DNA of 64,000 bases from Taenia hydatigena (GCA_036345935.2 JADWOT020000002.1:11229402-11293401); one strand, 5' to 3'; shown: positions 39,262 to 51,280, counted from the first letter of the stretch. Notes: generated by a model from the sequence alone, not told the origin. Numbers and translations: made by a program.

Positions 39262-39612
39262 TAGCAAATTAAGCTCCAGCCAGACGCGACATGTTCCACT
39301 GAAATTTATGCCCTGCAAGCTCATTTCTATTAAGCGATTCCCAGTGAATGGAACAAGTATCTGAAAAAAATACGGTCCTCTTCTGCCAAAATTATGGCAT
39401 TCTAGTGTAGCGAGGAGCTCAATTTATCAACGAAACGGAAAGCAGTTACCGCTGATAACCTCCAAAATGATGAGCGATTTAATTAACTTAAAGACTTGTC
39501 TTACTTAACAAAATATACAACCCGTAGTTAAAATGCGTCTCAGAAATTATATACCTTAAGCGCACTTATTTTTGGTCTTAAACGACACATGATATGTTAC
39601 ATTTAATATGCA
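39262..39612 (+). repeat. Dispersed repeat R3, copy at 39.3 kb
   Basis: It aligns over its full length with the reverse complement of 51775-52128 and, in its right two-thirds, with 25600-25835. Shared blocks include CCTGCAAGCTCATTT, CGATTCCCAGTGAAT, TACCGCTGAT and CTTATTTTTGGTC. Confidence 0.8.
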
Positions 39613-40094
39613 GAAACAAATGAAAGAGCTTCATAGACATTATTAGAATAAAATCTATCACTAATCATACGCGTGTGTCTAACTTCAGCAAAATTTATTC
39701 ATCGAACTCGCAGAATCAACAAATATGTGGCAATCTCTTACGTTCAATTGCTTTGGCATACGGAAGTGGGTACAATTAAAGTTGTGGGCAGCCCATTGGC
39801 TCAAAATACCCGTGACTATGTAGAAATAGTCCTAGTTGGCGTCACTACGTTTGTCCTTTGATAACATGCCGTCTCAGCCTGTCCAAGTAACTGCATTTTA
39901 TTATCCAAATCAACCTAGACTTATCATAACCTAGCTTGAGCCACCCGCCCCCTAACAGAAGTGGTGCGCTAAACAACCACTTCTATCTAATAATTCGGTC
40001 GTAGCAAAATGTAGCTGCTGCACTCCCACCACAATCTGGAGACTCTTGTGGCATGTCAGTGGACCGCCTCACCTCACCACCCCCAGACACGTCG

Positions 40095-41465
40095 ATCAAC
40101 AAGCAAATTTATCATCATCTGCGCAAACTCACTCAAAACCCACGTTCCTTTCTTCGCGAAGAAACACGTGCAAATGAGTAACATTTTTAAATTTGCTAAC
40201 GATGGAAAATGAAAAAGGAATACACAACACTGTGGAGACATCATCGCAACTTGGGGAGGGGGATATAGGCATCAGGAACAATGATGACTCGGGATCTGCA
40301 GGGTTTTGTGCTGTTCCACATTAAAGTGCTGCCAGAAGACACATCAAATCATTCCAAGTCTCCTTTACCTCTTGATGTGCGGTCTTCATGGTCTTCACGA
40401 TGATAGAGGTGTTTACACACCGACAAATTGCACTTATAGTCCGCTTTGGACAGCGGACCTCCCGTCTGCATTTGGTTCACACCCAACCGACATCTGAACC
40501 TGCGAAACGAAAACATTAAGCATGGAATGGGGAAAGCCTCGATAAATAAGGAAATAATGCCCGAAACAGAGGTGCTGGCTTTAAATTCTTATGAGCATTC
40601 ATAATGCAGCGGTATCACGCGAAACGGAAAGGGATAGGTCACGTTATACAAGGAATAGTCATCATTTATCAAGAATAGTACAGACCAGCGCCCGTGCCTG
40701 TGAATACCAAGGTGCAGTGATCGACAAAGTTTCTTGTGAAAGGGGGCGTCTACAATCTTAGATGCCCGCACCAGCAGGAGGCATCAACCTAGTCAGCGAT
40801 TAGACACTTTAAAGGTGCAGACGTCCGTCCGTCAGTGGCTATCCCGAAAATGTTCGATTTTAGCTCACCCGCACAGTGGTAATTCCTGAAACCCTTTATA
40901 TGTTAAGCAAACTTCACAATTTTCAGTGTATGCTTGACACAACTACTCAATGCCTTCAGGTGCACTTGTCTTACTTCATGAAGACAAACGCTGGATTCGT
41001 AGGTTGTGAAAAATACTACACATCCTAAATCTGTCTATGACCTAAGACGAAGTTGTAAGTGGGAGTGAAAATCGCAGGAGTTATTATGAGAAAAAAATGG
41101 TACACGTCGAGGGCGCACATAAGGAATAGGACAAGGAACAACCATTACAAACAAAGCGTGCATTATCTGCTTATCAATTTCTCCACTTTGGGAATGGCAA
41201 GCCCTTATAGGCCCAAGGCAAAGGTAACGCGGAAATAAGGAACGCGCAACAGAACTTCGATCTAGATCGACAAAAATCGCCTCATTTCGGCTACTAAAGC
41301 TAAAGAGCGATCAGACCTTGAACCTACGGATAAATCAATGGCGCGCTTGGGAGTAGGGAAAACAAAACTGCGTTAAAATTTATCGCCTAATGAAATAAGT
41401 AAAACAAATTGCTGCTTTTCCTTGCATACCTTCACAAAGGTGGAATTTCGAACCAACGAAGCAAA
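40095..41465 (+). repeat. Tandem duplication, unit 1
   Basis: The block of about 1.37 kb is repeated in the same order and orientation directly downstream. Matching landmarks include GCAAATTTATCATCA, ACACTGTGGAGACATCAT, GTTTTGTGCTGTTCCACA, AAGTTTCTTGTGAA, AGACAAACGCTGG and AGTGGGAGTGAAAA. Many substitutions separate the copies. No coding role is evident. Confidence 0.85.
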
Positions 41466-41474
41466 ACTCTTAGG

Positions 41475-43255
41475 GATTAACGAGCAAATTTATCATCACC
41501 TGTGTAATCCCGTTCAATTCTTACGTTCCTCTGTTTGCAAAAAAAGCACATACAAATGAGCAACATTTCAAAATTTACTAATGGTGGAGAATTTACAGGA
41601 ACGTACAACACTGTGGAGACATCATAGCTCCAGGGGGAGATGCAGGCATCAGGAACGGTAAGGAATCAGATTTTACAGAGTTTTGTGCTGTTCCACACTA
41701 AAGTGCTGCCAGGAGACGCAATTAACCATTCCAGTGTCCCCACTCCCTCTTGATGCAAGAAATTCACGATAGTAGCGGTGTTTCAACAAGGACAAATTGC
41801 ACGCGAATCCCTCTTCGGATAGCGGACTTCTCGTCCGCAGAACGGAAACAGCAAGCATGAATTAGGGAAAGCCTCCATCAATACGAAGGAAATAAGGTCT
41901 AAACAGAGGCGCCGGTTTTGTACAATTGCATGAACAACTATGATGCGATGGTATCACGTGAAGCAGTAAGATCTGGCTCACGTTACACACGAAACAGACA
42001 TCATTTATCAGGAATGACACAGACCAGCGTCAGTGCCTATGCATAACAAAGTGCGGTGATGAACCAAGTTTCTTGTGAATGGAGACGTCTACAATCGGGA
42101 CATCAACTTAATCAGCAAGTAGAAACCTGAGCGGTGTAGACGTCGATTGGCCAGTAGCGGTAACGCCAATGCTGGTTTTCAGCCCACCACACAGCGGTGA
42201 TTACCGAGACCCTTCATTTTTTCATTTGAACTTGTTAATTTCATGTGTCGGCTTGACACTTAGTGCAGTTTGATGTAAGATTGTGCAGGAGACGAATGCA
42301 TTCCGACTAGTGGTTCAGGCAAATTAAGCCCAAAATTGTCCTCTAATTTCGAGGGTAATGTAGGGTGGGGATGGAGGGAAAGGGGAATTACCTTTATGAC
42401 TAACCTGACATGCAAATCAGGATCAGCCTCTGAGTAGTACACACTGAGCTCGTTCAGATCAACCACACCAAAACACCCCTTTACCTCCACGCAACCACGA
42501 AATCCACCTAACAACTATTAAAGCAATCCCTCTTCCACTTTGCCCGACTAGAGGCACATCAAAGGCTGGTTGTTTGAAAAACTGGATTTGATGCCACAGG
42601 CATGGAGCTGTCTCTTGCATGTGCCGCACTACAATTGTGCTGCAGCCTGGTCGTCGTCGGCTTGAGTTTAGCCAAGATCAAATGTTGACCACAAACACTC
42701 GTCTTACTGCTCTATATGAGGACAAACGCTGGCGACCGTGGGACGGATTCATAGGTCGCGAAAAGGACTACACATGCTAAAACTGTCTACGACCTAGGAG
42801 GCCATTCTCTAGTAAAAAGAACTTGCAAGTGGGAGTGAAAACCGCAGAGATCACTATGTGAAAGAAACCTGCACACATCGAAGAGTCGCCCGGGGAATGG
42901 GGCAGGGAACAACTATTACAAACAAAACATATAAGATCTACTTAAAAGTATCCCCCCCCCCTTTAAGAATGGCAAGCAATTAGAAGCACAAGGCAAAGGC
43001 AGCACAGCAAAAAAGAATTCACAACAGAACATAAAGCTGGATTGACAAAAACTGCTCAACTTCGGAGGTTAAAAGCTAAAAAGAGATAAAGAAGAAAATT
43101 TGAACCTCCTAATGAGTTAAGTACAAGTTTGAAGGCGGGAAAAAGAGAGCTACGTTAAAAGTGCTTGCCGGACCAAATGACAGAAATAAGACGCCTGGTT
43201 TTTCCTCTTATATCCTCAGAAAGGTAAAATTCCGCACAAACGAAAAAAAAGTCCG
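41475..43255 (+). repeat. Tandem duplication, unit 2, with about 440 extra bases
   Basis: It repeats every landmark of unit 1 but carries about 440 additional bases (roughly 42257-42695) between the TTGACAC landmark and the GTCTTACT landmark. In unit 1 only about 25 bases separate these. The extra piece contains the exon candidate at 42405-42507. A run of 11 C at 42951-42961 lies further right. Confidence 0.8.
42405..42507 (-). CDS. Candidate internal exon, Cys-containing, extracellular-like
   Basis: The minus-strand frame is bounded by TTGTTAG|GTGG and GTCAG|GTTAGT, a good donor match. It is 103 bases, phase 1 in and phase 2 out. It encodes GFRGCVEVKGCFGVVDL, then SEADPDLHV. The GFRGCV start recalls the last strand of laminin-G-type domains, and the rest could equally fit the end of an IPT-type domain. 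I cannot decide. It lies in the segment present only in unit 2 of the tandem duplication. Confidence 0.28.
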
Positions 43256-44299
43256 TAGCGATCAAATGAAATAATGCAAGAGGACGGTCCAGCATAACCA
43301 TTGTAGAACTTACAATTTCATAAATGAAGTCAACTTACTTAACTTTACACACAATAGTTGAATCTGAGACACGAAAACCTTTGTGTTCTACCATAAGTCT
43401 GTAGATGGATTGATGCCTACTCTTCACAAGCTAACATGAGGCAAAAGACACTCTACCTTGCCAAACAATCGCCTTTTTACTACTTTTCAAAAGCATTAGG
43501 TTTTACGAGAAAATTACAAAATGGAGAGAATTAGCAAAAAGATAGTGCCAACCGAATAACGAGAATAACGAATTGTTGGCTTTCAATCGACAACCTCAAA
43601 ATTACCTAAAAAGACACTACTTAACCAAAATCTCGCAAAGCGCTAACATGGGCAAATGAAAAATGTATGAAAAAATGCAGAAAACGGCACAATTGAGTTG
43701 TTAATCATTCTGACGATAATAAGAGAGCTTCCTATGCTAAAAGAAAGGAGTAACATCATTTCTACCATCAAAAAACAAGAACGATGGCACAGTGAGAAGC
43801 AATAAGGCAGAGGTCAATTGCAAAAACACTACGCGTCAAGCATTCGATGATATGTCTCATGTCCCTTGTGATGGACACAGTTCGACGCAATGATCCCTAA
43901 ATGAGTCCTGCAACCCTGTGAATAGACACTGACCGGCTAATAATGCGATTCCTAAGAGAGATGCAGATTGACAATACTGATACCCGGTTATGGATTCAGT
44001 GCCCATGTGCATGAGCCTAAATCGGTGGATACAACCATGACGTTGAGGCCCACGACTTTTTCGCATGCGTTTGATGATTTTGAACAACCAACCAGCTAAT
44101 ACCATATCGCGCGGCCCCCTGCTTGAAGACCGAGTCGTATGTAGCAGATACCATACTTACTCGCTGGAATAGTTATTCTCTGCGCCTTGTAGGAAAACAG
44201 ATTGAGGAGCACACGAAAGGCCATCGGCACAGTTCTGCACTGACGTGACCCACTTCAATTCGATGCCCCTGGGTGCCTAGCGTGGCCTAGGCTAGCCTT
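43256..44299. other. Non-coding stretch, nothing recognised
   Basis: A-rich, with short frames only. The 43560-43650 part loosely recalls the R3 repeat (GACAACCTCAAAATTAC, ACTACTTAACCAAAAT), but the match is too weak to call. Confidence 0.35.
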
Positions 44300-44680
44300 T
44301 CAGCATTGCTGCATCTCATCTTCGGCAACACCTGCGTTCTTGCAGCCACGATACTTGACACCTGCCCACCTCCCTTTCACCTTCAATCGGCAAATTGAGT
44401 GACCTGTCAACGTAAAATTGGCGTTTTCAGCTCCCCCCAGTAGCTTTTCATTCGCCTGACCAAAGTGCGTTCCAAAATCTTGGCCATTCAAGGTTACCCA
44501 TTGTCCACTATTTGAATCCTTTCCGTGAACACTGTAGACAGGCCCGTCTCGGTCAGTCTCATATGCCTACCGCATGCTGCCCAAATTGACCCCCACACGT
44601 TTTGCAGGTCGAGAAAGAGACAGGTGAACAGATCGGTAGTCGAGAAAATCGGCTGATAGGCAGGTATGTAGGTGGGTCGG
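44300..44680 (-). CDS. Weak IPT/TIG-like coding signal
   Basis: Two adjacent minus-strand frames read like parts of an extracellular receptor. The first has VWGSIWAACGRHMRLTETGL, resembling the start of IPT/TIG folds (a Pro/Gly turn, CGG, then a T-G-x-G-L turn). The second has ANFTLTGHSICRLKVKGRW and a Cys pair. The frames do not join without a splice or shift, and no clear splice pair was found. Plexin-type receptors are one thought, held loosely. Confidence 0.18.
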
Positions 44681-46073
44681 AAAATGAAGGGATTGAGGAA
44701 TACGGAATGACGCAAAAGGTCATTAGACAGCCAACACTAGCTTTACCGCCTCACCTGCCCTCTACCTCTGCATCTCTAACAATTGACCAAGCAACTTAAT
44801 AAAAAGGAACAGGGGCGCAAGTAAATAATATAATTCCAGCAATTCGCAAAGTAATTGTCTCAAAACAATACCCACAATAGGCATGATGGTGGAAAGGGAT
44901 ATCATGAGTAGGGGGAAAGGCTGGGACAAGACGCTACTTGCGACGACTGCCGTATCCAGGTTTTCAACACTGCCATACACACCACGGAAAAGGCGGCGCA
45001 CCACAAATAAAGCACTTATGAGACAGACACAAAGCCAACTAATGTCGCAGATCTAGAGTGCAAACTAGACCACACCCGGCCTTTGCCCATGTCTGCGTAG
45101 GACTTGTCAGCTCAACAACTGACTTCGCATTAAAAAAGGAACGAGACAGACGCCCCATATCGCCAAGATCTTGAGTACAGGGTTGGAGGCCCGCGTGCAC
45201 CAAACACTTGCCCCACACCTTAGGCATGTCAATGCCGATGACACACTCCCCTCCTCCCCGCACCACCTAGTGCACTTATAGCTCCACTGCATCAAGCACA
45301 CGCATGACAGCACCCAAAGACCATCGATACCATTGGTAATAGACCAGCCAATGCGTGCGTGCGTGCTTAAAACGGTAGAACAGGTACCGTGTGTAAATAA
45401 GGCAGCTTGACATAACGAGGCATTCCATTTCTTTCTTTCTTTTCTTTTTTAGCATCTCCAACAGTCAAATCTTCTGACGCAGACGAAGCGATTCCAGCAC
45501 GATTAACCACATCAAACAGGAATGGGGAACACCCACCGACTATTAGCCGTCAAGAATATTAACCTAGCCAACCTAAGGCAGACGCCAAACCTCCGCGTTC
45601 GCCTGTCTCCGCGGCCCTTCCGCCAACTATTAGCCCCAAATAAAAACAGCTAAAGCCAAGGCCAATTGCTACTATGACTAAGGGGAGGGCGAAAGTTACA
45701 CTGAAACTACTACATTGTTACAGGAGGAGGAGTGGACGAACCAAGGCAATCTGTGTATTGCCTTCCAGGTCATCTCCGTGACGTTTCCAATACACACTTC
45801 ATTCATAAGCATTTCGGGGCAGGCATCCCGGGATACAAGCTTTGACAATAGTAAAGGCACGCAGTCCGATGGCTTACACAAAGAACACTAGTCGGGCAGA
45901 TTCAAATAACAGCAGAAGGAACCCGCGAAATTGACTGAAATTCAGCGAAACCTGAGTGTGTCCAAAAATGCGCATTCAATTACGAGGTTGTCCTCCTCAA
46001 ACCTGCTAGACGATAAGAAGTAGAGCAGCAGCAAGCTTTCCAACCACGAGTAAATTAATTTGAATCTACTCAC
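44681..46073. other. Possible introns with weak minus-strand coding hints
   Basis: Minus-strand frames at 45039-45266 and 45696-45881 are Cys-rich (GGGECVIGIDMPKVWGKC; DACPEMLMNEVCIGNVTEM). They might be exons of the same gene as neighbouring candidates, but lack convincing splice pairs. A GCGTGCGTGCGTGC tract occurs at about 45352. Confidence 0.25.
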
Positions 46074-46243
46074 TTGATACAACCGTGTGCATTCTGTGCT
46101 ACTTTGTCGAATGTGGAAGGACACTTATTTGGAACTGACAATTCCAGCCCATTGCAGATGCCCACACGTGCAATGAAACAAACTGTCGTGTTCTGCCCAT
46201 CAGCATCCAGTACACTCAATTCGGTAACTACGAATTTACTAGA
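46074..46243 (-). CDS. Candidate internal exon with strong donor
   Basis: The minus strand has a T-rich run ending ATCACAAAG at the acceptor side and ATCAA|GTGAGT at the donor, the best donor match among these candidates. The 170 bases stay open and encode KFVVTELSVLDADGQNTTV, then CFIARVGICNGL and VPNKCPSTFDKV. There are four spaced Cys and a possible N-glycosylation site (NTT), so an extracellular location is plausible. No family is recognised. Confidence 0.35.
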
Positions 46244-46744
46244 CTTTGTGATAAACACAAAAAACTTGTCTCAGTCAAAATTCTCAAAAAGCACATGCAT
46301 ATTCATTGAAACACGCTAAACGCAACCTTTTCCGATCGGATTAGAGTAAAAAAAGCGTAACGGACGAAACTACGCCATCTACCCTTCCAAAGGGAAAGCG
46401 ATAACAAGATGCGCACAGTGGACAAATTCAGCCAGTGGCATTACCAGATGCCAATGAGGACAAAAGTTAGAACTGCCAACAATCAAAGTAAACCAGTGCT
46501 GAGTGAAAGCACCTAAACAACTGGTTTCAGCGAACAAGCGGAACACGTGGAAAATGAAAAAATAAGAAGAGATAGCTAGCCCTAAACCAGCGTCGGATTC
46601 CCATAGAACAGACTGCAGATGTGGCCAGTGCAAAAAACTACACCTCGCGCTCAGGCGTAACACCTCATCAAAGTTGGCAAAACGACAAGTAGCGCGCATA
46701 AATAGGGGTTTTTCGAATATGCATAAATGTGCATTTGTACGTAC

Positions 46745-46806
46745 CTCTTAGTCGGAGAGTCACTTCCTCCATGCATCCACAATCATCACACTCATTGGAG
46801 CGGCTC
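46745..46806 (-). CDS. Candidate short exon, Cys-rich
   Basis: The minus strand has 62 bases bounded by GCGAAAG|GAGC and AAGAG|GTACGT. It encodes SRSNECDDCGCMEEVTLRLR. It would join in phase with an alternative exon 46959-47101 (acceptor TTCCTGCAG, donor GACAG|GTACTT). The frame is short, so chance is a serious alternative. Confidence 0.22.
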
Positions 46807-47061
46807 CTTTCGCCTACCGCTTCAAAGCGCAGGAGTCACAACACAGCACCGCTTGCACCCCACTTCGTGGTAGACTTCCAACAGTTTCGACAAAATTCCA
46901 TCAGCGAACGTTGATTGCCAGAACGCCCTTCAGCGGCAGCACGGCCCCAACGAAGTACCTGTCCTTCGCAGACTCGGAAGAAAAACTGCTAATGTGCTGC
47001 TTCATTTGTTCAGTCATCCCATTTCGAGCGGTAAAATGCAACGTTTGCATACACCCGTCAC

Positions 47062-47793
47062 CTGAGTCACCAAATACTCCGTTTGAAGAACGTCCTCGAA
47101 TCTGCAGGAACAAATTCAAACTCAAAGAAACAATGTCAATCAGGGCAGCGGATTGACACGCTGTGCGACGATGGAGTAGGATGCACGTTGACGCAGCGGG
47201 CGCAGCAGAATCTTTGCAGCCTTGGCTTAGGCTTGGTCCGATCGCGTCTACTGAATTTACAGGAGACGACATTCAGTTCCCCAGTGGAGGAGAAAATACT
47301 CAACTACCCCTTCGGAGGGAACTGCAGCTATATCCGCGTCCAATGAACACGATAAATTCGACCGATATGGTTACTGTAACAATTTGGAAAATGTAGCTGT
47401 CACATTGCATTTGTGAATTTACTTCGGGAAAAGGGAACACGACGAATTCATTGAGAGGCAGCACAGATCACACCAGCCTCTAGGTCGGAGTAGAGAGTAA
47501 GAGAGAACTCAAACCTCAAATTCTGCACTTTTTCAGCAATCCCTTGGAGCACATTAGGTGCACCACCACAGACAGGTACGTTCTTGCCATCCTTAAGTTT
47601 TGGACCATCATTGGCTTCATGCGAAGCCTAAAATGGAACAGTTTCTTTCCTTCTTTGACTATCAGAGCTTATCTAACCAAAAAAATGCCGCCAATCAAAA
47701 CGCAACGTACCGTCCATATCGACAGACAATGCACGAAACACGACCGATGACTGCGAAACTGCCAAACTTGAAGAATCAATATCGAACAAATAT
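47062..47793 (-). CDS. Chain of three phase-compatible candidate exons
   Basis: The three minus-strand segments are 47711-47793 (YLFDIDSSSLAVSQSSVVF; donor GACG|GTACGT), 47261-47321 (acceptor AGCTGCAG, PSEGVVEYFLLHWGTEC, donor CTCCT|GTAAAT) and 47062-47101 (acceptor TTCCTGCAG, FEDVLQTEYLVTQ, donor CTCAG|GTGACG). End phases fit one another at both junctions, so the three would splice into one open frame. A competing reading keeps the third segment in another frame and extends it to 46959. The protein is not recognised. Confidence 0.3.
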
Positions 47794-50069
47794 CTTTTAA
47801 TCGTAAGGATTCTTAAGAATACACAAAACACCGTCGAGCTTGGCCTTAGGACAACTGCTATAATTGATCTTTGCGAGCGCATAGAAACCAAATGCAGTTC
47901 ATCTTCGAAAATTGGTACACAGCTGCAAAACATTGCATCCTATTATAGAAAACATTATACGTCATACAAACTTGGCTGCATTCATTCTAAAAATGAGAGG
48001 CAGAAGGTTGCGCACCACATGTGAGAACTGAAGCGCTATCTTCGAGCAGACCGAGCATTTTGTTGTGAAATTATTAACTTAGATGTAGCGCGTTTCCCGC
48101 TTGTCTCCTTGTCTTCTGCCTCAAAATCCTCTGAACAAACAAACAAACAGCGTGTGCTCTAAACAACACAGCCCTATCAGTAGTAACTAGTAGTATACAT
48201 ACTTTATTAGTATGCTGCTAAAATGGCTTAGGAGAATGAGAAGGAAGGCGATTGCTGTTGCATCTCCATTATTCTATGTAATGCCTGCCTGCCGACAGTC
48301 TCTTCTGTTGCAACGCTTTGGGGGCATAATGCTATTGCTACTGAAACAATGCTCAGTAGGAGTTGCACGTCGAGGTAGGTATTTGATCAGACATTGACTA
48401 GGGTAGTAGACGGACCGAGACCGCAAAAAGAGATCGAGGAGGAAAAAGAAGGGAAAGAAGTAATCTATCTACACTCATTTCGTTAATAAATGCACTGTCA
48501 CATATTCAACAAGGCGGTCATTGACTAGTCGTTAGCAAGTTCCTAGAAGTAATTCTGAGGAAGGAAGGGAGACCAATCTTATTCTTACTATTGCCAAACC
48601 AACTTGTACATCATTGTATAACTAATCGCGAGCGATGCAAAGAAGGAAGGTGGCAAAGAAGAGGATCCACCTGAAAGTGCTGCGTACTGGTTCACCCTTC
48701 ACCTACAGGACCTAAAGCAGTATGACTGCTTACAATAGTCAATCAAACTATATATTAGGGACTGTCATCACGTAATGTGTCAATAAATACTCAAAAATAG
48801 CCGCCACTACCTTCGCCGCGACCATTAGCGCACATTTAAGAAGTGAAGCTATTGCAGCTTATGCAAGACAGAGAAATGCGTCACAAGACAAACACTTTCA
48901 AAACAGACAAATTTTCCAACGGAAGTGATCCCGCGTTCACGCCTTCGGCAGTAAGGAAACATTCACTCACCTGGTGAGGCAGGGCTCCAGCAACAGTAGC
49001 AACAACGACCAGATCCGAATCCGAGTGCAACAGATAGTTGAGAAAAAGCAGCTGTATTTAATATATATCATCAACAAGAACTTTTTAATTTATCCCAAAC
49101 AGGTTTCCTAAGTAAACTGTCTTCTAGATTAGGCCCATTCCCAACTTCTCGCTGATTTGTTTGCACAACATTGAAGCATTTGAATCACCTAATGCGTTAA
49201 CGCTCCTGCAGAAAGAGGCTGTAAAAAGGGATCGTAGAAGTGCCCATAATGCATATTGCCTGGTATTACGCTATACGAGGTTAGAGGATTCCCCACAAGT
49301 ACACATTTGGGTCACGACTAATCAATCAGCCCGATGAAAGCTGTCAGTTACTTCCACTTCTCAGTTAGGAAAAGGTTTCAATTTTGTTGGGTGTTGTGTC
49401 GTGTTTTACGCCTTAAAGGCTTTGGTGACTAACAACTTTTTAGGACGAAATATCACTACTTTTGTTTGTCAAGGCCTTTACTACTGTCTCTGCTGTGGCC
49501 AATGCAGTGTCCAAGACGTAGTGAATCCACGTTGGTAGAGTCATTCATGCCTGAGGTGCTGGTGTTGGTGGATGTAGCAGAAAGATTCTTGAAAGGACTG
49601 CCTATTTGTTCCCACTGTCGAGCGGCGAGCTGCATGCGTCTTAGGTACATTCAGCAGGCGCGATTTGAGTAAATGCAAGCCGAGATAGTTAAGATTTCAC
49701 TTCGAATGTGACTTCGATGTGCAATGCGCGCCATTGTTAAATTAACAACTAATTTCCAGATCAGAATGGCTAACTTATCATATAGCTTCACCATGGGCAA
49801 GATTGCTTATTACAATTCATTTTGTTTCTGCAGATACAAAAATATTTTAAGAAGTCGAGCAGATTCCGCAATCATTTTTGAATATTGAGCATGAAATTTA
49901 TTTGCAAATGGTACTTCGAAGGCGTTATTATTAAAACAAGAGACTAGACTGATTGTTGCTAAGCGTTACTTAAATTGACAACGAGGACAGCATCATTAAG
50001 AATGCAAGCAGCTCAGTTTTGAACTAAAGATACTTGGGGCTACGGTTGGTTACGAGGACGAAGTCCTGC
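47794..50069. other. Non-coding stretch, nothing recognised
   Basis: Frames stay under 70 codons. No element or RNA gene is seen until the LTR cluster. Confidence 0.4.
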
Positions 50070-50354
50070 GCAATTGCAGCATAATTAAAGGAAACCAACG
50101 ACGCTCAACGAAAGGGGGACTGTGGAACACTTATGTTTTTGAAAAGTGTTTTGTGGGCGAGGATCGGAAGGACAAATTTCGCCTGGTCTTGGATGTACGT
50201 GAAAGTTCTATCGAGCCTGATGCTTCGCAGTCGTGATTACTCTAGCTCTGTCACCACATATCTGCCTCTACTATGTAAAAGATGTCTAAGAATATTCATT
50301 TTTTATAGCAAGGGTGGCAGAAGGGAAGGAGAGGAAAGGGAAGAACCGTTTACA
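50070..50354 (+). mobile_element. 5'-truncated family A element: 3' end plus LTR
   Basis: Positions 50077-50120 match the 3' untranslated end of the 28 kb element (CAGCATAATTAAAG, CCAACGA) and finish in a polypurine tract, GAAAGGGGGAC. The LTR then runs 50121-50354 from TGTGGAACACTTATG to CCGTTTACA. Nothing of gag or pol is attached, so only the 3' end survives. The LTR keeps an ATG-led segment similar to the gag start of the 30 kb copy, here with a stop (TTTTTTATAG). Confidence 0.8.
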
Positions 50355-50359
50355 ACAGC

Positions 50360-50547
50360 TGCAGCGTCCCGAGGCTCCCTTGAAGGCAAACGAGGGCAAA
50401 ACACCAGGTAAGAATACATAAATATTTAACAGACAGATGGAAACGAGCTGCTTGTATGGCCTGGAGGCCAGCCTAGGTGGCTAGAGCAATGTGGCCACCT
50501 CCGTGACCCTGACCGAAACCGGCAGTCCAACCACACAGAGTGTTACA
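50360..50547 (-). repeat. Solo LTR of family B, minus orientation
   Basis: The 188-bp block runs TGCAGCGTCCCGAG...GAGTGTTACA on the plus strand and is the inverted form of the LTRs of the miniature element just downstream. The flanks ACAGC (50355-50359) and ACAGT (50548-50552) match in four of five bases, consistent with a worn 5-bp target duplication. Confidence 0.85.
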
Positions 50548-50627
50548 ACAGTGTGCCAGCAGAAGGTGCAAGAGCCTGCCTCATTAATCACCGCCAATAG
50601 CCACACTTACAAATGCTTAAGTGTGAT

Positions 50628-50812
50628 TGTAGTACTTTGTTTGTTAGAACTGCCGGTTTCTGTCAAGGTCACAGAGGTGGCCATATTGCCCCAGCTGCGT
50701 GGGCTGGCCTCTGGGCCACGCCAGCAGCCGTTTTCCCTCTGTCCGGTGAATATATATATTCTATCTTGCCACTTTGCTTTCTTTTGCCTTAAGGGAGCCT
50801 CGGGACGCTACA
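50628..50812 (+). repeat. 5' LTR of the miniature element
   Basis: 185 bp, starting TGTAGTACTTTGTTTG and ending CGGGACGCTACA. It includes a GAATATATATATTC palindrome that could serve as a TATA-type promoter element. Confidence 0.95.
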
Positions 50813-50813
50813 T

Positions 50814-50831
50814 TGGTGGCAGCGGAAAGCG
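50814..50831 (+). promoter_or_regulatory. Probable primer-binding site
   Basis: TGGTGGCAGCGGAAAGCG starts one base after the LTR. The TGG start fits a tRNA CCA end. The tRNA was not identified. Confidence 0.6.
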
Positions 50832-51280
50832 GACCCGACTCCATAGGGTTTTCATCCCGATCTCTATCACCTGCGGCATGTTGCAGTGGTGCGAAAGAAG
50901 TGCATGTGCTACGGACGGGCCAAAAACGACGTCCACCTCCGGCATCTAACCCATCTCCGTGTTCTACAAGAAAGCTATCAACAACTGAAGCGACACTAGC
51001 CATGGACCGCCTGGAAAGAGATCGGCGTACTAACGCCCCCTACGGACATACTGATGGTCGGCAGAACCACTTATTCCGAACATTGTTTCCAAGCCAGACG
51101 AAACTCGAAGTGCAATGCACTGTCAAGAGAGATCACTGACGTTGGTGTCAAGCATCGCCTCAATCGCGTCGAATGTCCGGCGACTGGCATGGTTAGCTCG
51201 TGGGTGCTTGTTGCAGCACTGAATATGTTGTGATGGCTGACACGGGAGGCGTATGAAGGGGCGCGTCGGAGACGACGCTC

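Noticed and set aside
41420..41465. tRNA T-loop-like GGTTCGAAATTCC on the minus strand
   Set aside because: The flanking stem does not pair well, no cloverleaf forms upstream, and it lies in the tandem duplication whose other copy lacks it.
43560..43650. Fourth copy of repeat R3
   Set aside because: Only short matches (CAACCTCAAAATTAC, CTTAACCAAAAT) and no order over a longer span.
50284..50411. Apparent gag fragment followed by more coding (frame 50133-50411)
   Set aside because: The gag-like part is the family A LTR itself, and the continuation is the inverted family B LTR, so the frame is a composite of repeats.
50774..51139. 121-codon frame inside the miniature LTR element as a protein
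   Set aside because: It starts within the LTR, crosses the primer-binding site and shows no gag or enzyme motif.
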